Below are positions 20,301 through 32,645 of a stretch of DNA of 64,000 nucleotides, piece after piece; position 1 is the stretch's first letter, and the number at the start of each line of letters is the position of its first letter. The notes under the pieces are model-generated. The model made no database searches. It was given only the letters and a program-made list of their open reading frames with translations, and was not told the DNA's origin. Source of the stretch: Synanceia verrucosa. Its lineage: Eukaryota > Chordata > Actinopteri > Perciformes > Synanceiidae. Made by a program: the position numbers and the translations under genes. The DNA lies in assembly GCA_029721515.1 (NCBI GenBank), contig CM056555.1, forward strand, positions 78,501 to 142,500, read 5' to 3'.

Positions 20301-22082
20301 CAGTGACCTGCACAGTGGCACTTTACTGACTGGACTGCACCAGCACTTTAGTGGGGCCCACATTTTAATTCTATTTATTTTGTGTTTTGTGCTTTGGTCT
20401 GCATTTTACCTTACTTCATTTTACTAAGGACTTCTTTTCGGACAATACTGTTTCTCCCATTTCTAACTGAATCTTACTCGTGTTGTGTTTTTACTGTTCT
20501 TAGAGTTTTTTTTATTGTTGTGTATGCTGTATTGTAATATGTCTGTCATTGTAAACTACTCCTACTGCAAACTGAATTTCCTCGTGAGGGACAATAAATC
20601 TGAAATCTGAATCTGATCTAACAGATGTAGACATGTTTCTTTGTGCGGACAAACTCATTTGCTCTGTAGCAAATTTTATGGCTTCCTCTCCATCCAGCCG
20701 TGATCTTCCCGAACCTGCTGATTTTACTGGTTTATTGAAAATCAAATTTACTGAAACACAGACATGCAGTACCTCTCCTGGCCAGTGTGAGGAGCTGTCT
20801 GCGCTCTCCTCGGCTGCAGTGTGTCGGGAAGCAGAAGTCCTCAACACCTCGAACAACACTCACCTCACAGCATACAGCGTATGACCTGTCCAAGTCATCC
20901 CCTCCCTGCACACACAAAAACATATTTCTGTGGAAAAGTCACTGTTGCAGTGGTAACATGTGAAGGTTAAATACCAGCCTTAAACAAAAAAGAAGTAATT
21001 TTCCGTCCTTTTCCTCTGGACTGCTGAGAGCAGGGTGCCGGTCAGATGATATCCTTGTCATTTGAATAAATGAATGTGATTTGACTGTCGTCTCAGCTTC
21101 ACTTGGATCACAATGAGGAAGATATTTTTCTTGAATCCACCCCCCTGGGGATCAGGATGGATGTGCTCACATGTTTGTTGCCATGTTCAGATCACATGGA
21201 TCATCTCTGAAAATTTGTTTTCCTTAATGATTGACCCCCAGAGATCAGAATAGTCTGAAAAGTGATCTAAAGAGACACAAAACCTGGTGACATGTTGAGA
21301 AATGACACCTTTTTCTTGCAGTTGTGTCAGGTTGTATTTGCATTTGGTTTGAACCCACAGTGATGGTTTTCTGGGGTGTATTATTAGTAATAACAGCTCA
21401 GCAGTAATGTGGTCTGACCATCTACCTTCAAGTTTTCACAGTTGAAGTCGCTCTCTGGTGGCTGACTGGTGATCTTGTGTTTGTGATGCGCCTCAATGAC
21501 TCGGTCGAAGAAGTCACAGAACAGAACGTAGGACTGAGCGTCGCCTGCGATGCAGCCCACAGATTCAGGGCTGGACCAATCACCTTCACACACAAACATT
21601 ACATTCACAGACTAGCATTGCCACATCTCAATAATCCAAGAAAAGTATATTGACTTTATGATTCATTCAAACAGAAACATATCAAAGCTGAAATCCTGAA
21701 ATCCAAAACAAAATATTGTCTCATCCACCGTATTTTTTGTCTGGAATAACTGTTATTATACTGGTAACCGCAATAAAACTTAACAACAACCAACGTTATC
21801 CATGCTAACATCAGATATGTTTGCTTTCTGTTGACCTTTTATTACTTCTTCTTGATTTTAATCTCACTGTAATTCTCTGACAGCCATCATCGTGCTGACA
21901 TCACCTGGTTCCTCGAGGCCAGGGCGGATGACATCATCGAAGATGACTCCGCTGTCAGTGCAGCGGTGGAACTGTCGGCGGTACATGGCCGGTGTGAGGA
22001 TCTGACCCATCCAGGTCAAGTTCCTGCTCAGGTCAGGAAACTCCTCATCAGGGGAACCTCTTCTGAGGTGGAACTGGGACAT
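17339..22082 (-). CDS. Creatine-kinase-family protein, likely pseudoenzyme
   Basis: Seven exons on the minus strand: 22103-21905, 21583-21426, 20905-20773, 19557-19395, 19182-19059, 18528-18342 and 17499-17339 (stop TAA). Together they are 1125 nt in frame, the size of a cytosolic creatine kinase. Start chosen: the Met at 22082-22080, since FHLRRGSPDEEFPDLS after it aligns with the usual N-terminus. The fold is clear (EFPDLS, GCIAGDAQSY, HCSRGERR, ARDWPDAR, WVNMEDHLR, NVGTGLR, LVVDGVK, DELVPAQK). Catalytic residues are not: the active-site Cys is Ser (WVSSSPANVG), the SSRVRTGR arginines are largely gone (CCEVSVVRG), the DHFLFDKP block is deleted, NEEDH is NMEDH, the QKRGTGG loop is shortened and DVSNADR is CVSNAAT. 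Introns and open frames argue against a processed or dead copy. It probably cannot phosphorylate creatine. Exon 19557-19395 uses a weak donor (GTTTCT) at the conserved position. Confidence 0.82.
17644..18014. mobile_element. TTAA-flanked MITE, copy 1
   Basis: Bounded by TTAA on both sides. The left end reads TTAACTCTTTGAGTGCCA and the right end, reverse-complemented, TTAACTCACTGAGTTCCA: imperfect terminal inverted repeats. It shares about 330 bp of interior with copies at 38849-39247 and 62470-62966. TTAA targets suggest a piggyBac-type non-autonomous element. It lies in the last intron of the creatine-kinase-like gene. Confidence 0.7.
19791..19934. repeat. 144-bp LINE direct repeat, left copy
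   Basis: Identical to 20248-20391 by eye. It flanks the copied exon block on its left. Confidence 0.9.
19947..20249 (-). pseudogene. Copied creatine-kinase exon block without splice donor
   Basis: A 303-bp copy identical to 21426-21728, containing the whole exon (20104-19947) that encodes VGCIAGDAQSYVLFCDFFDR, its acceptor and about 145 bp of upstream intron. The copy ends exactly at the last exon base. The next two bases on the minus strand are AA where the original has GT, so the donor is lost. It sits downstream of the following exon and could not be spliced into a normal message. Confidence 0.92.
20248..20391. repeat. 144-bp LINE direct repeat, right copy
   Basis: Partner of 19791-19934. 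Its first two bases overlap the last bases of the 303-bp copied block, a microhomology-like junction. Confidence 0.9.
21426..21728 (-). repeat. Source copy of the 303-bp exon block
   Basis: Holds the functional exon 21583-21426 with donor G|GTAGAT and acceptor TGTGAAG. The offset to the copy at 19947-20249 is 1479 bp and constant, and I see no mismatch. Confidence 0.92.
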
Positions 22083-22823
22083 GGGGTCAGGGGGGATCAG
22101 ACTCTGAGAGCACAGGAAGTAGTTATAGAGGAGAGTGGTGCAGCTTTTAGTCTGGATGATGTAATCTATTTTCAAGTGAGGTATTACAGCTTAAATATGA
22201 AGGCATTACTAGCTCACACTATTTCATGCTGGATTATAATGATTACCTCCAAAATCGGTCGGTACCTCGTCTCCATAGGAAAAGCAATTGGAGCTGCAAC
22301 AAAAGCAAAATGTAACAATCATAGATCCAAATTTTACTTTATTTCCGTAAAAATCTGGAAATGAAGATATAACACAGTTGAACATGCTTTCTAAAATTGT
22401 TAAACAATTAATTGGTTGATGAGTCAATCTGCAAAACCTGGGATTTGAAAATATTGAGAATTGCAGCTCATGGTCTTCTGTCCCCCATGTTAAATCTTTT
22501 CCACACTGACACTTTCAAATAAGAAGAAAAACTTGTTTAAATAAATTGTGTCTGTGAAAGTGGGATAAATGCAAAGATAAAACCAATAGTCATTTGAAAA
22601 AAATAGTTAATGAAATACTACCAGTTGCCCTCCATGAGGTTAAGTCCATATTAAATCTGTCTCCAAAGTAAAAACATTTGATGTTCATCTTCTATACAGT
22701 CTGGGAAAAATGAGGCATTAATGGAAACCACAACATTAATATGAATCAGTAATGTGTTTATGCTCACTTCATCACTGTATCTGTTTAGAAGTGAAAAACA
22801 CAGCATGCAGTAAAAAGACTTAC

Positions 22824-24065
22824 GTTTGACCTTCCACATATCATCAGCGTGTCGGCCGTCAGAACAACAAAAGCTCTAAGAATAGCTGCGTCGGTCCTGA
22901 GCAGCTCATCCTGCACCCTGCAGGAGTCCAGTTACAGTCCAGTGTCACCCTTTTTATAACTGCTGACCGTCGATCTGTAGAGTCTGACCAGCAGGTCACA
23001 CTACAGCACTGAAACCCTGCTATGTTCACGATCACAGCAATCTACACTGCAAGTTTGTGTAAGATCACTGAATCTGAGAGGTGTGTTAATAAGAGGAATA
23101 TTAAAATAAACTGCATAAATATAAAGACTGATTTGATGTGATTTACAGCATTTCAGTTTGTCTGAAAAGCCATATAACATACTATATGCACACAGTTTCA
23201 GGTGGCCTTCATTACTTTCCACATCTACTTACTTTAGCTATTATCACTGTCACGTTTTACACACACTGCACTTATTTTCTGTTAAACTAGACATGCAGGT
23301 GTGTCCACAGTGACGTTTTAGTGTGGCGAATTGCCTGGGCGTTAACGCAGAGCAGTCACTTCCTGCTTGCTCACAGGATCAAAGGTGACTTTAAGTTCAA
23401 GTCACTATCAACTAACCTGCTCTTTTACCCTCTCTTTAATATTGGGTTCACAGGAGAATTGTAGGTAGGTATTTTTTTTATTATTATTATTTTCAGCTCC
23501 TTGTGATGTGGTCTGTGCAATGTTTGTTCTTTACCTCTAAACTCACAGGTGAAGGGAAGCACAATGGGAAACTGGTTTACGACCTTCTGGGCTGTGGATC
23601 CAGAGAAATCACAGCGGTGTAAGATGGTGGCTTACTATCTACTTCTCTACCACTGATTTGTGTTTGTGCCCTCGGGTTTCAAAACATTTAAAGTGAGAAT
23701 TAATTATTGGCTTTCAGTTCAGCTCAGTCTGAAGCGGACACAAAACAACGGTTCAGACTTGCTACGCAGCTGATATGAGCGACCCAACCTGTTTGGTGCA
23801 GGTGCTGAACCAGACTAACAACATCACGTTTCAGTTGGCTTCAATGAAAACGATTCCCCAGGCGCTGCACAGTGTCTGCTCAATGCTCATTATGCTTTTG
23901 AAATGCAGAGATCAAATTTCACTACATTGTGCTGCGTACAATTGTAAGTGACAATAAACTAAAAATAATACAAGCCCATTTTAATCAATACAGTTGCCAC
24001 CGGCTGTTATATGGCTTGTACTTACTGTAACGCACGCTTCAGACTACTCTCTGCAGCCTCAAAGT
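22824..24065 (-). other. Possible 5' exons of the creatine-kinase-like gene
   Basis: Two exon-like segments on the minus strand splice in phase onto the first sure exon. Segment 22917-22824 reads VQDELLRTDAAILRAFVVLT then ADTLMICGRSN, with a GCAG acceptor and GTAAGT donor. Segment 24065-24026 reads FEAAESSLKRAL with CACAG and GTAAGT. Together they would give a helical N-terminal extension that I do not recognise. They could be 5' UTR exons, a real extension, or chance. The upper one lies inside the first intron of the oppositely oriented NLR gene. Confidence 0.4.
23564..23618 (+). CDS. Candidate first coding exon of the NLR, myristoylation-type N-terminus
   Basis: ATG at 23564 starts MGNWFTTFWAVDPEKSQR and ends at a T|GTAAGA donor in the phase that exon 24490 needs. 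A CTCACAG acceptor at 23549 would make this the second exon after a 5' UTR exon. G-N-W-F-T-T after Met fits the N-myristoylation pattern. Support is only splice signals, phase and frame; a different first exon is possible. Confidence 0.45.
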
Positions 24066-27000
24066 CTGTGAATAAAGAAACACTTTACTGTGGGCCGTTT
24101 TACCTTTTATTGACTGTATACAGTTGAGAGGAGACAACACATGTAGACAGACAGAGGGAAAATATTATGTGTATCTATTCTTTGGCCACGACACACCTAT
24201 AAGAAACTATGACAAACATCTGAGCAGCAATGCAACCCAGATTTCATATTACTTCGTGAACTGGAACATTTTTAAGATCATTTCATGTGTATAACATCAA
24301 TTTAAACCTTTTCCTAACCCAGTAAACATTTACCTTCTTAGTTCTGAAGGTTGAAAAAGTCCAATCAATATTTTCTGATGAATTCAATTGTTAGTTCCAT
24401 GTGTCAGACTTTAGTTGTTCTTTGTCCTTCAGGTGTTTGTGTAATTAGCTCTAAATAACACTTCTGTTGTTTTCTCTATTCTCAATCAGCTGAAACTCAG
24501 AGGGAAGCAGGAGGCTCAGCAGTCACAGCTCAGTATGGAAGTGTCGTCAACAATCCACAGTATACAGGTGTTCATGTGCAAGGGAATCTCATAAACAACA
24601 TGTATGGTAATGTTTCCTCTCAATTCATTAATCATTTACTTATGTCTACCAATTTATATTCTCAAAGTGGAACTAATGAAATGCTTTTAATGATTTTGTG
24701 TTTCAGCCTCATCTCCTGTCAGGACAGATGAAACAAATGTTCCTGTTCCTCCCAAACCCCAAGGTATCGTGCTGTTTGAGTTTTTTGAGATGTTACATTG
24801 ATTTTTCACAATATTAACTTCCAGCAGAATTTATTTTTCTTTTCATCTTTCAGAAATCATCCAGAAGTGCCAAGCTGAACTAAAATCTTACCTTGAGAAT
24901 ACAACAAAGACTCTGTGTCAAGGAACAAAAGAAGATGGATCATCAACTCTTTTAAACAAGATCTACACAGAGCTTTACATCACAGAAGGAGGCAGTGGGG
25001 AGGTCAATAGTGAACATGAAGTCATTAAATTAGAATGCAGAAGGTGTTCAAACGAGGAGCAGCAAATCCAGCTCAAAGACATTTTTAAACCTTTATCAAA
25101 TGAGGAAAACCCTCCTCAGAGAGTCCTGACTAAAGGAATCGCTGGCATTGGAAAAACCGTCGCTGTGCAGAAATTCACCCGGGACTGGGCAACAGGAGAA
25201 ACCAACCAAAGTTATCAATTCGTATTTCCATTCACATTCAGAGACTTTAATTTAATAAAAGACAACTGTTGGAGTCTTGTGACATTAATATGCTACTATT
25301 TTGAAGAGGTGAAGGATTTAGAAACATCAGACTACAACAATTCAAGTGTTTTGTTCATCCTTGACGGCCTGGATGAAAGCAGATTACCTCTGGACTTTGA
25401 GAACAACGAGATGTGCCGCAGCGTTACAAAGTCCACGACATTAGACACTCTGCTAACCAACCTGATCACAGGGAAACTGCTCCACAAAGCCCTGATCTGG
25501 ATCACCAGTAGACCAGCTGCTGCCACTAAGATTCCTCCTGAGATCTTCAACAGGGTGACCGAGGTACGAGGCTTTAACGATGAACAGAAAGAAGAGTACT
25601 TTAAGAAGAAAGTCAGTGGCAAGATTATGGCTCAGAAGATCCTCGATCATCTTCAGTCAAAGCCAATGAGAAGTCTGTACATCATGTGTCACATCCCAGT
25701 ATTCTGTTGGATTTCGGCCACGGCTCTCGAGAGTCTCCTACAGGAAACTCGCCAAGAAGAGTTGCCCAAGACTGTGACCGAAATGTACACGCACTTTCTG
25801 ATCGTCCAGACCAAGCTGAAACATCAGAAGGATTATCAGGAATGTGAAACAGACAAGGACATGATCATGAAATTGGGAAAGCTGGCATTTGAACAGCTAC
25901 AGAAGGGCAACATAATCTTCTATGAAAATGACCTGAGAAACTGTGAGATTGATCTGAAACAAGCTGCAGTTTACTCAGGAGTTTGTACCCAGATCATAAG
26001 AAAAGAATATGGTCTTCACAAAGAAGAGATTTACTCTTTCATACATTTAAGTGTTCATGAGTTTCTCGCAGCTCTGTATATACTAGAGACCTCCTTAACT
26101 ACCGGGCAAAATCTTCTTCCCAAACAGAAAAATATGAACATGGCGTCAGAGAAAAGAAATCCTCCTGTTCTCCCCCTTTACAGGAACGCCGTGAATATGG
26201 CCTTGGCCAACAATTATGGACACTGGGACATGTTCTTGCGCTTCTTGCTTGGTCTGTCACAGGATAAAAACCAACGACTTCTTGTGAGACTTTTGGAATC
26301 CAAATGGAAACGTCCACAAAACAACCAGGAGACAATCCTCTACATTCATGAAATGATCAAAAAACTGTCCAACACTGACAAGATTGTCAATCTGTTCCAC
26401 TGTTTAAGTGAGTTGGGCGACCATTCTCTAATACAGCAAGTCCAAAAGCACCAGAGCTCAGGAGATGTTGGTAAAATTTTACCTGAACATTGGTCAGCTC
26501 TGGCTTTTCTGCTGCTCGTTTCCAACGAAGACCTGGACATCTTTGAGCTTAAGAAATACAGCAGATCAGATGAAGTTCTGGAGAGGCTGCTGCCAGTGCT
26601 CAAAGCATCAAAAACAGCTTTGTATGTACTCAACCTCAAGAAACCGTACTGCTCCAAAGCTCCCAGGTTGTCTTAGAAGAACACGGGGGTGTTGGCAAAA
26701 TGTTAACAAACATTTTATTTTCTGCTTTAGGCTAAGTGGCTGTAACCTCACTGACAGATGTTGCAAGTGCCTTTTATCTGCTCTCAGCTTGAAGTCTTCT
26801 GGTTTGGAGGAGTTAGACCTGAGCAGAAATGATGTGCAGGACTCTGGACTGATGCTGCTGTCTGGTGGTTTTACGAATCCTAACTGCAAACTCCAGAAAC
26901 TCAGGTAAGACCCGAATCAGTTTCTGTCTAGAGGGTAAGAGAATGAGGTAACAAAATGCACCAACACAAGATCTTTCATGCGTCCATGCATCACTCCTAG

Positions 27001-30000
27001 TGAATGAGTGGAAAACACCTTTCCATGATGTCAGCATCCTCCCCAGTAGGGAATCTAACAAAAAGAAAACATGTACACAACTTATAGATAAGATAATTCC
27101 TGCTTTTCCCCATCTCTGCAGAGAAAGATAAAGAATTCAAACTAAACCAGGTAAGCGGCAGAGAAACCACCAAAGCCTGGAAATCTGATAAATCTGTTTT
27201 ATTCCCCACAGACTGGCTGCCTGTCAGTTCACATACAGTGGCTTTGCTGCACTGGCTTCCAGTCTGAAGTCAAATCCTGCCCACCTGAGAGTCCTGGATC
27301 TGGCCCAAAACAACCTCCGGCACAGTGATTTCAAAAAACTTTCTGAGTTCTTTGTAGAGCCACTTTGTAAACTCGAGACACTGAGGTGAGTATTTTTCCC
27401 ATCATCTCACTTTGAATAAAAGTAAAAAAATGTGCTGTCATACATTCAGGTCATATTTATTAGAAATATGGCTTATAACATGCTGTAATGTAGTTGTACA
27501 CACAGGATATAGTCTAAATTTTAACTGTTTTGATATCTTTTTGTCCTAACAAGGACAAAAAGACTGAAAGACAGCTTCTTTCCCAGAGCTGTGATAGCAA
27601 TAGTCCCCCTGTAGTTTGACACCTATACTTCACATCCCCCCACACCTCTTCTCACACCCACCCCTGCTGGCAATCAATAGCCCAACAGTTCTTGCACGAA
27701 GATGCACTTTATCTACTCCTTCTCCACATTCTGCAAGTTTACATTTCTGTTGAAAACATTAAACTATGGGTGCAATATCACATTCCACTGTAAATATCAG
27801 ATTTCTACTGCAAATCACATGTATGCTGCTAATAGACATTTCTGTTGCAAGTACTATATTTTTGCTGTAAATTTATTCCTATTTTAAATTGCATTTCTAT
27901 TGTATATATATCACTTCTCTGCAAATACAGGTGTTTTATATTTTATATTTTGTATTTTATATTTTTATATTTATGTCCTTTATATCTTTATTTTTATTCC
28001 TTTATGTGTCCTAAAGCTGAGAAACTACAAAATTTCGTTATGCATGCATAATGACAATAAAGAATCTTGAATCTTGAATTGAATCTTGAATCTTAATGTG
28101 GGATGATTAAATTAACTATTAATTAATGTGGGATGAGTTACAGTTGATCACAAACAAACTGCAAACTGTGTTTAAATGTCTCCTTCCAGTCTGAACTCCT
28201 GCAGGTTAACAGCAGCATGCTGCCAGTCTTTGACCTTTGCCCTCAGCGGCTCCTCTACTCTCAAAGAGCTCGACCTGAGCTACAACAACCTGATGGACCA
28301 GGGGGTGATGCTGCTTTCTGATTGGCTGAGGAAACCTCAGTGTAGACTGGAGATACTGAGGTAATTCTTTCTTCCATGAACACCTGTATTGTAATAGATG
28401 GACTTGATCTATCTCCACAGCGCTCTGACTGCAGCTCTGCATGTCTCCACCTAAAAATTAAGACTGTTTTCCCAGCAGACTGGCTGGCTGTCATTTTACA
28501 GACAGTGGCTGTACTGCACTGGCCTCTGGCCTGATGTTAAACCCCGCCCACCTGAGAGTCCTGGATCTGGCACAAAATGACTTTGAAGGCGATGACGTCA
28601 AAAACCTTCCTGAGTTCTTGTCAGAGTCACGTTGTCGACTGGAGACACTGAAGTGAGTGTTGTGTCATTATATTGAATACAAGTTTTAAAAAAAACAAGC
28701 TGTCACACTGTGTTTTGACTCTCAGTTTTAACACAACTTTAATCTGAAAACTGTGTTTAAATGTCTCCTTCCAGTCTTAACTCCTGCAGGTTAACAGCAG
28801 CATGCTGCCAGGCTTTGACCTTTGCCCTCAGCGGCTCCTCTACTTTCAAAGAGCTCGACCTGAGCTACAACAACCTGACAGACCTGGGGCTGACGCTGCT
28901 TTCTGATTGGCTCAGGAAACCTCAGTGTAGACTGGAGATACTGAGGTGAGACTTAACTGGACACCAGCTCTATAGATAAACAACTATATTTACATTTTGT
29001 TATAGCAAATGTTATTGTTTGTCAGACTGTAGCTGCACCTCAGCCCCTGGTCAGAGGTCAGTGTCTGGAGCTGCCACTGCATGTTACCACCCATAAGTTA
29101 TAAGTGAGGTGTGTTCCCCTGCAGGCTGGCAGGCTGTCAGTTTGCAGACAGTGGCTTTGCTGCAGTGGCCTCTAGCCTGGAGTCAAACCCTGACCACCTG
29201 AGAGTCCTGGATCTAGCTCAAAACAAACTGAGAGACGGTGACGTAGAAAAACTTTATCAGTTCCTGTCAGAGCCACGTTGTCGGCTGGAGACACTGAAGT
29301 GAGTGTTATTATCTCAGATTACAATCCAGTTGTACACGTATAAAGGCATTTTAGATGTTTATTAATGTAGTATTTTTATCATCATTCTAATTTCTCCAAT
29401 GAAAACTTATTTTATATTATTTACTTTGTGTTTTACCGTTTTATCATTAATTATCTGTTCGTAGAGCAGCCTCTCTTTGGCCTCCACATGAGTTATAGTT
29501 GTTAAAAAATACATAAGTAAATGTAAAATCTGCTGATAACTCTGTTATCTTGTGATATAAACCAAATATTTTATAAACAATAAAACCACAGGAAGATAGA
29601 ACACAAAAAAAGTCCTAAAATTGTTTAAATATCCTCTTTCAGCATAAGGGCGTGCAGGTTAACAGCAGCGTGTTGCAAGACTTTAACCATCGCCCTCAGC
29701 GGCTTCTCTGCTCTCAAAGAGCTCGACCTGAGCTACAACAACCTGATGGACCAGGGGGTGACGCAGCTTTCTGATTGGCTGAAGAAATCCAAGTGTAGAC
29801 TGGAGATACTGAGGTGAGACTTCTCAGATAATTTTCTGTGATTTATTCTTCCCTGGACACCTGTTCTGTAAATAATATAATTTATATAGTTTTTAATTTT
29901 AGATCATTTCAGTGGTAGTCAGACTGAATCCAGCTGCAGCTCAGCCACGAGGTCAGAGGTCAGTCTGATCTGCATGTCACCACCTACAGTAAATGTTGAA

Positions 30001-32586
30001 AGTGTTTTCCCAACAGACTGGCTGGCTGTCAGTTTGAAAACAGAGGCTTTGCTGCACTGGCTTCCAGTCTGAAGTCAAATCCCTCCCATCTGAGAGTCCT
30101 GGATCTGGCACAAAATATGCTTGAAGACAGTGATTTCAAAAGATTTTCTGAGTTCTTGGCAGTGCCACGATGTCGACTGGAGAGGCTGAAGTGAGTGTTG
30201 TTGCCATTATCACACTTTAAATAAAAAGAAAATGCTTTCATATATTCAGATGTCCCAAGACAGTTTTCAGGTATTGGGGCCATTTTCACACTAAAACTCA
30301 CCACTAATATTCCTCCGTAGATCATAATTAAAGACTATATTAAACACACTATATTGCAGTTATACACAGAAATATTCTTCACTTATACGCATCGCAAAAA
30401 AAGTTAGAACATAAACCAAACTCTGATTAGAAAATTGTTCAAATGTCTCCTTCTAGCCTGAAATCCTGCAGTATAAGAGCAGCGAGCTGCCAGTCTTTGA
30501 CCTTTGCCCTCAGCAACTCTTCTGCTCTCAAAGAGCTCGACCTGAGCTACAACAACCTGATGGATGAGGGGCTGAAGCAGCTTTCTGACTGGCTGAGCAA
30601 ACCAGAGTGTACACTGGAGATGATGAGGTAATTCTTCCCTGGACGTAATGTCAAACTGTCTTTATGTTTCGTGTGTGTGTGTGTGTGTGTGTATATATAT
30701 TTACAGTATATATGCAACCATGAATAAACAGTACTGAGGTGAGACTTCTCACACAGTTGTTGTCGTTATTATACCAATGTGTTTGTGAATCTGTGAACAT
30801 ATTTATATTAATTTATTTATATAGTTGTATTTTTGTGTGGATGTCTGGCTTTACATAAATATATCAAATATATATTGGGGGACGGGAGGCATTGGGTGGG
30901 ATGGACAGGAATTTGACTTAACTGTCCTATGAACACGTTGTATTTGTTCTTTGTAATATATTTGAATAATAAAAGACATCAACTTTTTCCCCCAACAGAC
31001 TGGAGGACTGTCAGTTTAAAAAGAGTGGCCTTGCTGCACTGGCTTCCAGTCTGAAGTCAAACCCCACCCACCTAAAAGTCCTGGACCTGGCAGAAAATAC
31101 TCTTCGTAACTGTGATGTTGAAAACCTTTCTGAGTTCTTGGCAAAGTCACTTTGTCAACTGGAGGCAATGAAGTGAGTGATGCCATTATGTATTATTATT
31201 ATTACGTTTTGGATAAAAGTGAAAAAGTTACTCATTCAGCCATTTTCATGTTAACTTAATCTGACCACATTACTATGAAATAAATGGTCTATAACATACT
31301 ATAATGAAGTGGTTCACACATCTAAGTACATTTTGTGTATTGATGTAGAATTTTTTTCATTATTTTGTACCGTGAGTGTTTTGATTCATGCAAAAATCTA
31401 ATGATCATGAATTTGCGGTGGCTCCATGTGGATTTTTCAGGCTATTGAACCTCATGGTTCATTGTGTGTTATAAACCATTTATCATGCATTTTATTTTTA
31501 TTTGAAAGCCAGAATCTGAAAACTGATCTGAATGTCTCCTTCCAGCTTGAAATCCTGCAGGTTAACAGCAGCATGCTGCCAGTCTTTGACCTTTGCCCTC
31601 AGTGGATCCTCTACTCTCAAAGAGCTCGATCTGAGCTACAACAACCTGAGGAACCAGGGGCTGAAGCACCTTTCTGATTGGCTGAGCAAACCTCAGTGTA
31701 GACTGGAGATACTGAGGTGAGATCGGGGTCAAGAACACCTGTCACATTTTGTGATCAAACGTCACTGTGACCTCACATAACACATTTTGGGCCATAACTC
31801 AATAATTTATTTCACACAAATGTCTAAAATGATAAAATGAGGACGTAAGACATTTTGGACATACATGGATGTAAACTGCAACTTTTTGGCAACGGCATAA
31901 AAGTGAAAGGTGGTAAATTTAGTCTGGAGCTGCAGTTGCATGTCACCACCTCAATGTTAAAAGTGTTTTATTCCCCAACAGACTGGCTGGCTGTCAGTTC
32001 ACAAACAATGGCTTTGCTGCACTGGCTTCCAGTCTGGAGTTAAATCCTGCCTACCTGAGAGTCCTGGATCTGGCACAAAATGACATTTATGATGGTGATG
32101 TAGAAAACCTATCTCAGTTCTTATCAGATCCACTTTGTCAACTGGAGACACTCAAGTAAGTGTTGTTGCCATTATCAGACTTTGATTAAAGTTTTAATAT
32201 ATGCTGTTATACATTCAGTCACACATCTTTGTTAACATACAGTTTTTGTTATTAACTTTAATCTCCCCGGGATAAGTTACAGTTAAAGTTAATAATCACA
32301 TTAATGAAACACACAGATTTGAAAACTGTGTTTAAATGTTTCCTTCCAGTCTGAACTCCTGCAGGTTAACAGCAGCATGCTGCCAGGCTTTGACCTTTGC
32401 CCTCAGCAGCCTCTCAGCTCTCAAAGAGCTCGACCTGAGGTACAACAACCTGATGGACCAGGGGGTGACGCTGCTTTCTGATTGGCTGAGCAAACCTCAG
32501 TGTAGACTGCAGATACTGAGGTAATATTTCCCTGGACATAATGTCAAACTGTCAGTATGTTTCACGTGTGTGTGTATATTTTTACA

Positions 32587-32645
<59 letters not shown>

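Larger units (their letters stand above)
19690..20612 (+). mobile_element. LINE 3' end, interrupted by a copied creatine-kinase exon
   Basis: The end of a LINE ORF2 (LLPSGRRYRCPRAKSNRFNF then SFVPSAIKALN) and its 3' UTR on the + strand, ending near 20612 with CGTGAGGGACAATAAATCTG. Within it 144 bp occur twice (19791-19934 and 20248-20391), and a 303-bp piece of the host gene lies between them. The LINE left edge is approximate. It fills the intron between the fourth and third creatine-kinase exons. Confidence 0.75.
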
